Of a stretch of 64,000 bases of DNA, positions 43,433 through 53,150 are shown in pieces (position 1 is the first letter of the stretch; each line of letters begins with the position of its first letter). Origin of the DNA: Periplaneta americana (taxonomy: Eukaryota; Arthropoda; Insecta; Blattodea; Blattidae). The stretch is from assembly GCF_040183065.1 (NCBI RefSeq), contig NC_091132.1, forward strand, positions 164,948,102-165,012,101, given 5' to 3'. The notes below the pieces were generated by a model. The model was not told the origin of the DNA. It did no database searches and was given only the letters and a program-made list of their open reading frames with translations. Made by a program: the position numbers and the translations under genes.

Positions 43433-43697
43433 TATGAATAGTTTGCGGGAAAAACGATGAATGTCACAGTTTTCTTAAGGTTGATGTCATTATCTAATTC
43501 AATGGATTACTGCGAAATTTAATGTTGTTCTTATGAATAATGGTAAAAAGGAGAATTATCACCACGAATACAGTAATTCTTTCCTTTATTTTCTATAGAA
43601 ACAGTACTACATCTTGCAGTTATAGACTCAATTAGATCATTATGTAATCCTTAATAGAAATGTCACATTCATCGTTTTTCCCGCAAGCTCTTCATAT
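43433..43697. mobile_element. MITE with 36-bp terminal inverted repeats
   Basis: TATGAATAGTTTGCGGGA and on (43433-43468) is mirrored by GTGACATTCATCGTTTTTCC and on (43662-43697). The inverted repeats are about 36 bp with two or three mismatches, enclosing some 190 bp of AT-rich DNA without a frame. Target duplication and superfamily are not clear. Confidence 0.7.
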
Positions 43698-44159
43698 TCG
43701 AAACATCTTTGTGGAAGGCCTCCACACATTGAGCTGGACCAACTAAACAATAGGGATAGCTTTTGCTACGTGGAGCAACTTCCAATAGCTAAAGAAATTC
43801 ATCCCACCCATACACTACTCTTTATTTGATGACATGAAGCATGAGTATGGCCCTATAATAAGGACTGCAGGACGTGGGAGAGTGCATGGAAGAGAAAGTT
43901 CAAGGAATACTCGCGGTAGGCGTCCTACAGATGCACTTCATGACAGAAACATAGATGTTGCAGTAGAGAGAGTTGTGTGACTTCTTCAGATGAGGCTAGT
44001 GACGTAATGAACATCGACTAAGGATGAATTTAATTTAAAAATAAAAAGTTTTTTTAACCTTCTTCTTTCGGATTACTAAAAACCACATCAACTGTTGCCC
44101 TAGAAATTGAATGTAATATTCAACCATTCAGACACAATGTATTAAAAAGCATCTAAAGT
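43698..44159 (+). other. Unassigned intron stretch
   Basis: A partly open plus-strand reading (for example HEYGPIIRTAGRGRVHGRES near 43850) may be a remnant of a coding element, but I do not recognise it. No exon signals support a host exon. Confidence 0.35.
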
Positions 44160-45719
44160 ACATTTAAAATTGCAAGCCTCATCCAGATCTCTGATGTTAT
44201 TCAAACTTTCAGATAATATCCTGTGTAATTTGTACAAAATAAACAAAGAAGAAATATCAGTCTATATCGCAGACATACTCATTGTTAAAATTCCAGTTGT
44301 GAACGAAATTCCTCCATGGAAATGGGTAATTCCTTAACATAGCATACAAATTCCAGGAAATCATTCGAAAAATGATCCTCCATACATTCTTAATTAGATG
44401 CCATGTAACTAATCTGCAGCACATATATGGATCATCTTCATATTTATACAGATGGATCTCTAAATCCTGATGATGGGACATCAGGAGCAGGATATTATAT
44501 TCCAAAATATCAAGAAAGTACTTCATACCATGTTCATCCTCCTCCAGTCTTGACACTGAACAGATAGCTATTGATGCTGCTCTTCAGTGTGTCACTCAAA
44601 TTTCTGAAAAATCTATTTGCATACTTACCAACTCCAAGGGCTATCTATACTATTAATAAGTCTGTAGCCAAAATTATTCTGGTAATTTTCGATTTTCCAA
44701 AAATAATTGGTGTTAACATGTATAATTAACCATCCTAAAACAGTTTTCGCTTTTATGAAATCTTTGTTTGTTTGACTGTCTGTCTGTCTGGATGTATGTT
44801 TGTTACCTTTTCACGCGATAATGGCTGAACCGATTTATATGAGAATTGTAATATAAATTATGTTCGTTGTAACTTAGATTTTAGGCTATATGGCATTCAA
44901 TATACTTTATTTAAAAGGGAGGTTATAAGAGGGCTTGAATTAAATCGAAATATCTCCCTTATTATTAATTTTCTTAAAAAATGTTATATAACAAAAGTTT
45001 TTTTTTAATGACTTCCGGTAAGTTTCAGTCTATGCAAAATTTTGATAGTACTGATATTTAAGAGATAAATGAGTTTTAAAATTTAAATAACGCCATCTAA
45101 GGCGCTACAATTAAATAAAAACAAATGACTTGGTCTAAAAGGGGTCTTGATAACAACAATCGAAAGCTATTAAACATTGCCTCCAGAGAATGTTTCTGTG
45201 TTTGTATAAAGTAATATCTTAAGCCAAATTATCCGATTTGTATAATTAATTATTATTTGACTAATGGAAAGTGTAGTTTCTCTAGATGGACACAATGCTA
45301 TAATGTTATTACAGTAACTTCTGAGTGAATCGAGAACAGGTAAGATTAAAATATCTTCTTATGCACAGAAAACTTGATAGGCTATTCATTTCCTGTATTT
45401 CTTAAAATAATGTTCATGAAGACATTCATTTTCATCTCAGAGAATTGACGAACAACAAGAGTGTATTGATGGAGTATGCAGTAATAGTACGTTAGCTTAG
45501 CATTCCATTATTTTATAATTCAAATTTTAACAATGCTCAATTGAATCGTGTTAAAATACATAAAATACATATGCAATAAATGCAATGCAAAAAATTGGAT
45601 AATGAGCCAAGCAGATTATGTTGCGCTGTTGTAAAAGTTGTTCGTCCTGAGATTCAAGAGCCCCCACAAAAAAATTAAAAACTTACTTATCGGAGTACAT
45701 CTGTTATCAACACACTTTT

Positions 45720-45818
45720 TATATGATATGATATGATATGATATAATATAATATAATATAATTTAATAATAATATAATATAATATAATATAGTATAGTAT
45801 AATGTAATATAATATATA
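45720..45818 (+). repeat. (ATGAT)n / (ATAAT)n microsatellite
   Basis: A run of ATGAT units passes into ATAAT and AGTAT units. It directly adjoins the interspersed repeat at 45819 and may be the tail of that repeat, read in the opposite direction. Confidence 0.9.
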
Positions 45819-46025
45819 AAAATGGTAAAGGTATCCCCGTAACATGCCATGAAGGCACTTGGGGGGCATGGAGGTAGAGCCCCATGCTTTCCATGACCTC
45901 GGCACTAGAATGCCATGACCTCGGCACTAGAATGAGGTGGTGTGGTCGGCACCACGCTCTGACCGCCTTTTATCCCCGGGAAAGACCCGGTACTCAATTT
46001 TATAGGAGGTTGAGTGAACCTCGGG
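45819..46025 (-). mobile_element. Interspersed SINE-like repeat, conserved among insects
   Basis: The plus strand reads AATGGTAAAGGTATCCCCGT, CATGCCATGAAGGCACTTGG, CTTTCCATGACCTCGGCACT and CCGGGAAAGACCCGGTACTC. I recall this as a common repeat of many insect genomes but cannot name the family with certainty. The AT microsatellite at its left suggests that the element runs on the minus strand with an AT-rich tail. A 22-bp segment (ATGACCTCGGCACTAGAATG) is duplicated in tandem inside it. Confidence 0.55.
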
Positions 46026-46950
46026 GCCTTTCTATACTAATAAAGAATCTGTAATCGAAATTTTTGTGATAATTTTCGCTTTTCCAAAAATATTTGGTGT
46101 TAACATGTGTAATTATTCATCCTGAGACCGGAAATCGGTTTTTGAAATTTTTGTTTGAATATCTGTCTGTCTGTCTGGATGTTTTTACCTTTTCACGCGA
46201 TAATTGCTGAACGGATTTCGATGAAAATTGGATATAAATTAAGTTCGTTGTAAGTTGGATTTTAGGCTATATGGCATTCAAAATACTTTATTTAAAAGGG
46301 GGGTTATAAGGCTACCTGAATTAAATAAACCGAAATATCTCGCTTATTATTGTTTTTTTTTGTGAAAAATGTTACATAACAAAAGTTTCTTTAAAAATGA
46401 TTTCCGATAAGTTTCATTTCAAGCAAAATGTTGGTGGGATCAAATTGCACCAAAGACGGATGTTCTCTGAACCAAATGATCATATTTTAATTATTTGCAT
46501 GTAATAACAATTAAGAAACATGCGAAAGGAATTATCATAGCACTAAATGAGTGGTCTCTGGACAAAAATGATCGCATTTTAATTATTTAAATACAATTTA
46601 AATTAAGTGACATATTAAACGATTTATCCTTCTATGAAACAGGAATTTTCCCTGGATCAGATGTCCTATATTAATTATGTAATTAGTATATATTTAATTC
46701 TAACAAGTGCAGCGGAGCGCACGGGTACAGCTAGTATTTAATATAATCAAATATGTACCAAACCTATACGCACATAGAATTATTCCAATTCAGAACTAAG
46801 TAAAACTAAAGAACTCCATAAAGAAATAACATTTCAATGGATACCTAGTAATTGTGGTATACCTGGAAACGAGAAAGTCAATAACGTTGTGAAATAGGCA
46901 ACATATTTGCAACCAAGACCTCTTCAAGTGATACCTCTATCCAATGCCTT

Positions 46951-47188
46951 GTCGACCCGGTTGGCGAGTTGGTATAGCGCTGGCCTTCTATGCCCAAGGT
47001 TGCGGGTTCGATCCCGGGCCAGGTCGATGGCATTTAAGTGTGCTTAAATGCGACATGTTCATGTCAGTAGATTTACTGGCATGTAAAAGAACTCCTGCGG
47101 GACAAAATTCTGGCACATCCGGTGATGCTAATATAACCTCTGCAGTTGCGAGCGTCGTTAAATAAAACATAACATTTTTTTTAACATT
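46951..47188 (+). mobile_element. tRNA-headed SINE (family B), full length
   Basis: The head has A box (GGCGAGTTGGTATAGCGCTGG) shortened here to TTGGTATAGCGCTGG and B box GGGTTCGATCCCGGGCC. The body includes ACTGGCATGTAAAAGAACTC, and the end is GCGAGCGTCGTTAAATAAAA. CCAATGCCTT flanks both sides (46941-46950 and 47189-47198). It lies in the RNase-H LINE. Its last 14 bases are the same as the SINE A tail. Confidence 0.95.
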
Positions 47189-47640
47189 CCAATGCCTTTG
47201 CTTCAGTAAAGTCTCATTTTATAAACTTATGGATCAACAACTTGTTTTCTTCTGAAACAAGAAAAATTTTACAGTCCGTTCAAAAGAAACCAAGTGACCT
47301 GGAAATGTACAAAAACTTGCACAGACATGTTCAAACATTTTTAACAAACAGGTCACATTGTCACACAATTGTACCTATACCGATTTGACCTTTCTGATAA
47401 TCCTACTTGTCTGTGGTGTAATAATCATGATGAAGATCAGGAACACATTCTTGTATACTGTCCATACATAAACCACAAAAGGAGTAAATTAAAATCATCA
47501 GTATCAGTTGCAGAAGACACAGCCTTGCAGTATATATTGACTACACCCCAACTCTGGCTACTAGCAACAGGCATCTATAATGACCACCGTTCATAATACC
47601 CTCATTTCTCATGAAAAACAAAAATTGAATAGACAATAGT

Positions 47641-48379
47641 GGACTTTATGTTGTCATCAAACGGCTGGATACATTAAGAAGATTGTTTGGATGATTCTTT
47701 CTATTATACAGACGGATTTTGTGTTATAATATGATAATCAGAAAGCTGAAATGCTCTTACGACAGAAATATTTCAATGTAGTAAGCAATGTTCTTGTTCT
47801 TCTCTTAAATAATATACAAATACTGAAAACCGTTGCACTTATATTTCTTCTCCACAAAAATATTTTCGTGGAAAAATAATACAAGTGTCTTCAGGATCCT
47901 AATTTACTTAAACTCTTTAGAATAGATAATTTCTATTTAGAAGTTAAAAAATATAGGTACCAACATATACAACTGTAAATTTACAGCAAAATAGTCCTGT
48001 AACAGATTTTTTAATTTCCTTTTCAACTTCAAAGTCATTTATCTCGATACTTACTAAATGTCACTCGTATCACTTTGCTCCTGAGTGCCTAAATTGTGTC
48101 CAAAGTAACCCTAAGTAGCAGGCGAATTTCGATAGAGAGATTTCTCAATAGAAATGGCAACCAAGCAAGAGTTGGCAACCATAGCGTTTTCCACGTAAAA
48201 TTTGTTGTATAGGTTAATACTAGAACGTTGAGACAATTCTGATATTTCCAACATAATTAATAATTTCTTTATAGCATTGTATCTCTAGTGGTAAAATAGG
48301 TTCGTTTAGATTTGAAGTTCATTACTTTAATGTATGTGTGTTGCGACTATTCTATTTACTTGTAGTATATTTTCGTCAG
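47641..48379 (+). other. Last intron part before the finger exon of gene 2
   Basis: There is no gene. From about 48205 the sequence is paralogous to 19320-19470. It ends in the acceptor TTTTCGTCAG at 48370-48379. Confidence 0.6.
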
Positions 48380-49772
48380 GATTCCAGCTGCCAAAAAGGT
48401 GTCTGTATCATCAGAATCCGACGGTATTGCACATGAAGATAACGAGACTGTGTGCGAGATATCCAAGAATCCAGATTCCTCACGAAAGTATACCCGAACT
48501 CGTGAAGATAAGAAGCATTTGCAATTCGAAATGTCTAAAGAATGTGTCTCCAATCCGGCAAAATCGACGATGCATATACGTGAGCGTGTAGTCAAGAATG
48601 CTTACAAATGCGATATTTGTGGTACAAGTTTTCCGAAGCCGAGTATTTTAAAAAGACATGAACTCCGGCACACAGGAGAGAAACCATTCGGATGTGATGT
48701 TTGCGGTAAGTGTTTCTCGCAGTCGGGCACTTTAAGAAGACATGAACTGCTGCACACAGGCGATAAAAATTTCAACTGTGGTGTTTGTGGCAAATGTTTC
48801 TCGGTGTCGAGTCATCTACGAAGCCATGAACGAGTTCACACGGGCGAGAAGACTTTGAAATGTGATGTTGCTGGTAAGTGTTTCTCGGCATCCAATTGTC
48901 TTAGAAGACATGATCGCTTGCATATTTGTGAGAAACCTTTCAGATGTAATGTCTGTGGCAAGTGTTTTTCGCAGTCGCGTTACCTAAAAAGCCATGAACG
49001 TTTTCACACATGTGAGAAAATTTTCAAATGTGATGTTTGTGGTAAGTGTTTCTCGATGTCGAGTAGTCTTATGAGGCATAAACTCGTGCACAATGGTGAG
49101 AAACCATTCAAATGCGATGTTTGTGGCAAGTGTTTTTCGCAGTCGAGTAATCTTAGAAGGCATGAACGTCTTCACAAAGGCGAGAAAACTTTCAAATGTG
49201 ATGTATGTGGTAAGTGTTTCTCGGTGTCGAGTACTCTTAGGCGGCATAAACTCGTGCACAATGGTGAGAAACCATTCAAATGCGATGTTTGTGGCAAGTG
49301 TTTTTCGCAGTCGAGTAATCTAAGAAGCCATGAATATATTCACAAAGGCGAGAAAACTTTCAAATGTGATGTTTGTGGCATGTGTTTCTCGGTTTCGATG
49401 AGTCTTAGAAGGCATAAACTCGTGCACAATGGTGTGAAACCATTCAAATGCAATATTTGTGGCAAGTGTTTCTTGGTGTCGGGTAATCTAAGAAGCCATG
49501 AACGTCTTCACAAAGGCGACAAACCTTTCAAATGTGATATTTGTGGTAAGTGTTTCTCGGTGTCGAGTAGTCTTAGAAGGCATTCACTCGTTCACAATGG
49601 TGAGAAACCATTCAAATGCGATGTTTGTGGCAGGTGTTTTTCGCAGTCGACTCATCTAAGATGCCATGAACATCTTCACAAAGGCGAGAAATCTTTCAAA
49701 TGTGATGTCTGTGGCAAGTGTTTCTCGGTGCCAAGGAGTCTTAGAAGGCATAAACTCTTGCACCTTTGTTAG
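48380..49772 (+). CDS. C2H2 zinc-finger exon of gene 2 (fourteen fingers)
   Basis: The exon joins 40040-40122 in phase (Arg codon CG plus G). About 75 residues of polar linker come first (IPAAKKVSVSSESDG, later KECVSNPAKSTMHIRERVV), then fourteen fingers of CxxC-GKCFS type. Finger 4 (CDVAGKCFS) has lost its second Cys and should not fold. Fingers 6-13 alternate two types: a V-containing helix (SVSSTLRRH) preceded by KGEKT and a Q-containing helix (SQSSNLRRH) preceded by NGEKP, that is, a two-finger repeat of 168 bp. The stop TAG at 49770 stands where GAG of a linker is expected, and finger-like DNA continues beyond. Nuclear DNA binding is expected from the family; the target is unknown. Confidence 0.9.
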
Positions 49773-51361
49773 AAACGATTCTAATGCAGTGTTTGTGGCA
49801 AGTGTTTTTCGCAGTCGAGTCATCTAAGAAGCCACGAACTTCTTCACACAGGCAAGAAAACTTTCTAATATGATGTATGTGCTAAGTGTTTTTCGCAGTC
49901 GAGTTACCTAAGCCGGCATGAACATATTCACAAAGGCGAGAAAACTTTCAAATGTGATGTATGTGGCAAGTGTTTTTCGCAGTCGAGTCACCTAAGACGC
50001 CATGAACATCTTCAAAAAGGCGAGAAATCTTTCAAATAAGATGTATGTGGCAAGTATTTTTCGTAGTCGATTCATCTAAGACTTCATGAACATCTTCACA
50101 AAGGCAAGAAAACTTTGTAATAAGATGTATGTGCTAAGTGTTTTTCGCAGTCGAGTCACCTAAGCCGGCATGAACATATTCTCAAAGGCGAGAAAACTTT
50201 CAAATGTGATGTATGTGGCAAGTGTTTTTCGCAGTCGAGTCACCTAAGACACCATGAACATCTTCACAAAAGCAAGAAAACTTTCAAATGTGATGTATGT
50301 GGCATGTGTTTTTCGCAGTCGGGTCACCTAAGACGCCATGAACATCTTCACAAAAGCAAGAAAACTTTCAAATGTGATGTATGTGGCATGTGTTTTTCGC
50401 AGTCGGGTCACCTAAGACGCCATGAACATCTTCACAAAGGCGAGAAAACTTCAAATGTGATGTTTGTGGCAAGTGTTTTCGCAGTCGAGTCATCTAAGAA
50501 GCCATGAACATCTTCACAAAGGCGAGAAATCTTTCAAATGTGATGTCTGTGGCAAGTGTTTCTCGGTGTCAAGGAGTCTTAGAAGGCATAAACTCATGCA
50601 CCATTGTGACAAACGATTCTAATGGAATGTTTGTCGCAAGTGTGTTTCGCAGTCGAGTTATCTAAGACGCCATGAACATCTTCACTAAGGCGAGAAAGCT
50701 TTCAAATGTGATGTATGTGGGAAATGTTTTTCGCAGTCGATTCATCTAAGACTCCATGAACTCTTCACAAAGGCAAGTAAACTTTCTAATATGATGTATG
50801 TGCTAAGTGTTTTTCGCTTTCGAGTCACCTAAGACGGCATGAACATGTTCCCAAAGGCGAGAAAACTTTCAAATGTGATGTATGTGGCAAGTGTTTTTCG
50901 CAGTCGAGTCACCTAAGACGCCATGAACATGTTCACAAAGGCGAGAAATCTTTCAAATGTGATGTATGTGGCAAGTGTTTTTCGCAGTCGATTCATCTAA
51001 GACTCCATGAACATCTTCACAAAGGCAAGAAAACTTTCAAATGTCATGTATGTGGCATGTGTTTTTCGCAGTCGGGTCACCTAAGACGCCATGAACACAT
51101 TCACAAAGGCGAGAAAACTTTCAAATGTGGCGTATGTGGCAAGTGTTTTTCGCAGTCGATTCATCTAAGACTCCATGAACATCTTCACAAAAGCAAGAAA
51201 ACTTTCAAATGTGATGTATGTGGCATGTGTTTTTCGCAGTCGGGTCACCTAAGACGCCATGAACATCTTCACAAAGGCGAGAAAACTTCAAATGTGATGT
51301 TTGTGGCAAGTGTTTTCGCAGTCGAGTCATCTAAGAAGCCATGAACATCTTCACAAAGGCG

Positions 51362-51585
51362 TCGACGTGGTTGGCGAGTTGGTATAGCGCTGGTCTTCTA
51401 TGCCCAAGGTTGCGGTTCGATCCCGGGCCAGGTCGATGGCATTTAAGTGTGCTTAAATGCGACAGGCTCATGTTAGTAGATTTACTGGCATGTAAAAGAA
51501 CTCCTGCGGGACAAAATTTCGGCAAATCCGGCGACGCTGATACAACCTCTGCAGTTGCGAGCGTCGTTAAATAAATCATAGCATT
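51362..51585 (+). mobile_element. SINE B inside the decayed finger array, first copy
   Basis: This is a full SINE B (TTGGTATAGCGCTGG head, GGTTCGATCCCGGGCC B box lacking one G, tail GCGTCGTTAAATAAATC). CTTCACAAAGGCG flanks both sides (51349-51361 and 51586-51598). The duplicated target is the HKG-linker coding segment of a finger unit. Confidence 0.95.
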
Positions 51586-51845
51586 CTTCACAAAGGCGAG
51601 AAAACTTTGAAATGTGATGTTTGTGGCAAGTGTTTTTCGCAGTCGATTCATCTAAAACTCCATGAACATCTTCACAAAGGCGAGAAAACTTTCAAATGGC
51701 ATGTATGTGGCAAGTGTTTTTCGCAGTCGAGTCATCTAAGACGCCATGAACATCTTCACAAAGGCGAGGAAACGTTCATTTGTGATGTTTGTGGCAAATG
51801 TTTTCGCAATCGAGTCATCTAAGAAGTCATGAACATCTTCACAAA

Positions 51846-52078
51846 GGTCGCCCTGGTTGGCAAGTTGGTATAGCGCTGGCCTTCTATGCCCAAGGTTGCG
51901 GGTTCGATCCCGGGCCAGGTCGATGGCATTTAAGTGTGCTTAAATGTGACAGGCTCATGTCAGTAGATTTACTGGCATGTAAAAGAACTCCTGCGGGACA
52001 AAATTCCGGCACATCCGGCGACGCTGATATAACCTCTGCAGTTGCGAGCGTCGTTAAATAAAACATAACATTTTTTTT
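51846..52078 (+). mobile_element. SINE B inside the decayed finger array, second copy
   Basis: This is a full SINE B with B box GGGTTCGATCCCGGGCC and tail GCGTCGTTAAATAAAACAT followed by T-rich sequence. CTTCACAAA flanks both sides (51837-51845 and 52079-52087), the same position of the finger repeat as the other copy. The SINE bodies differ at several sites. Confidence 0.95.
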
Positions 52079-52180
52079 CTTCACAAATGCGAGAAAACTC
52101 TTAAATGTGATGTTTGTGGCAATTGTTTTTCGCAGTCGAGTCATCTAAGACGCCATGAACATCTCCACAAAGGCGAGAAA

Positions 52181-52429
52181 GCTTAACATGTGACGTTTGT
52201 GACAAATGTTTCTCGCAGTCGAGTCATCTAAGACGCCATGAACATCTTCACAAAGGCGAGAAAGCTTAACATGTGACGTTTGTGACAAATGTTTCTCGCA
52301 GTCGAGTCATCTAAGACGCCATGAACATCTTCACAAAGGCGAGAAAGCTTAACATGTGACGTTTGTGACAAATGTTTCTCGCAGTCGAGTCGAGTCATCT
52401 AAGACGCCATGAACATCTTCACAAAGGCA
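52181..52429 (+). repeat. Tandem 83-bp units: frame-shifted finger repeat, three copies
   Basis: Three successive units start with GCTTAACATGTGACGTTTGT at 52181, 52264 and 52347, exactly 83 bp apart and identical as far as I can see. An ordinary finger unit is 84 bp, so each copy shifts the frame by one base and carries a TAA. They multiplied after the coding function was lost. Confidence 0.9.
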
Positions 52430-53150
52430 AGAAAACTTTCAAATGTGATGTTTGTGGCAAGTGTTTTTCTCAGTCAAGTCATCTAAGACGACATGAACAT
52501 CTTCACAAAGGCGACAAAACTTTCAAATGTGATATTTATGGTAAGTGTTTCTCGGTGTCGAGTAGTCTTAGAAGGCATAAACTCGTGAACAAAGGTGAGA
52601 AAACATTCAAATGCCATTTTTATGGCATGTGTTTGTTGCTTTCGAGTAGTCTTAGAAGGCATAATCTCGTGCAAATTCGTGGGAAACGTTTCAAATGCGG
52701 TGATATTTATGTTTCTCAAAATCGAGTAGCCTAGAAAGACATGAAGAACCGGACACGGCCGCGAAACCATTTGAATTGCTGTGTATGTGGCAAATGATCT
52801 CAGATGCCAGATCCCTAAAATGCCTGAATCCTTCACACATGGGAAAATCCGAAGTCTGTTGGATTTGTTTCTCGCATTCGAATGGCGTCAGAGGGCACGA
52901 ACTCGTGCTCAGAGGTGAGTTTCTCACCTTTGAAATCTGGTTACAGAAGCGAGAAAACTGTCATACATGAAGTGTTTCTTTCAATCGAGTGGCCTGAAAA
53001 ACAAACCTCTGCACACATGAGTAACCTTTCTGATGTAATTATTCTGGTCTTTCTCGGCGATGGGTAACGTAAAGAGTCATCAACACCTGCACAAAATCGA
53101 CGTATCTTTGAATTGTGATTACTATGGGAAGTGTTTCTCGATGTGAGCTA

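Larger units (their letters stand above)
44644..46735 (+). mobile_element. Helitron block: one Helitron 5' end plus a short complete Helitron
   Basis: Two 5' ends of the same family occur, TCTATACTATTAATAAGTCT at 44644 and TCTATACTAATAAAGAATCT at 46031. Each is followed by about 390 bp of homologous sequence (CTTTTCACGCGATAAT, GCTATATGGCATTCAA). One 3' end is present: hairpin GTGCAGCGGAGCGCAC (46707-46722), then GGGTACAG and CTAGT (46731-46735). No target duplication is expected for Helitrons. The block cleanly interrupts the LINE RNase H reading. No Rep/helicase gene is present, so both are non-autonomous. Confidence 0.75.
44160..47640 (+). mobile_element. LINE with RNase H domain, relic split by a Helitron block and a SINE
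   Basis: Recognisable parts, in order on the plus strand, are a post-RT linker (about 44280-44430), an RNase H start (YTDGSLNPDDGTSGAGYYIP at 44444), a Helitron block (44644-46735), then the end of RNase H (FQWIPSNCGIPGNEKVNNV at about 46832), a SINE (46951-47188), and the C-terminal CCHC motif in 47369-47596 (CLWCNNHDEDQEHILVYC). RNase H plus this terminal zinc motif is characteristic of the I/Jockey-group LINEs that carry RNase H. Frames are interrupted several times. Confidence 0.75.
49773..53150 (+). pseudogene. Long decayed finger array downstream of gene 2
   Basis: About 30-35 units of the 84-bp finger repeat follow the stop. Many are intact fingers on their own ([20 protein letters not shown] with HKGEKT linker), but stops (TAA for AAA, TAG for CAG) and one-base losses break every longer frame. 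Open pieces are short, such as 50304-50507, 51057-51344, 51607-51822 and 52372-52734. Most units share the helix QSSHLRR, unlike the alternating types in the coding part. Three-unit blocks of 252 bp recur (CDVCAKC marker at about 49873 and 50125). Two SINE B copies and an 83-bp tandem triplet lie inside. Towards 52740-53150 units become very degenerate. Confidence 0.9.

Noticed and set aside
46951-47040. tRNA gene candidate (A and B boxes)
   Set aside because: It is the head of SINE B, with SINE body, tail and target duplications. The tRNA-like stretches at 14042, 17731, 18157, 41419, 51362, 51846 and 54173 are likewise SINE heads.
49773-53150. CRISPR-like array of about 84-bp repeats
   Set aside because: The repeat is a zinc-finger coding unit without unique spacers, in an insect genome; no cas genes are present.
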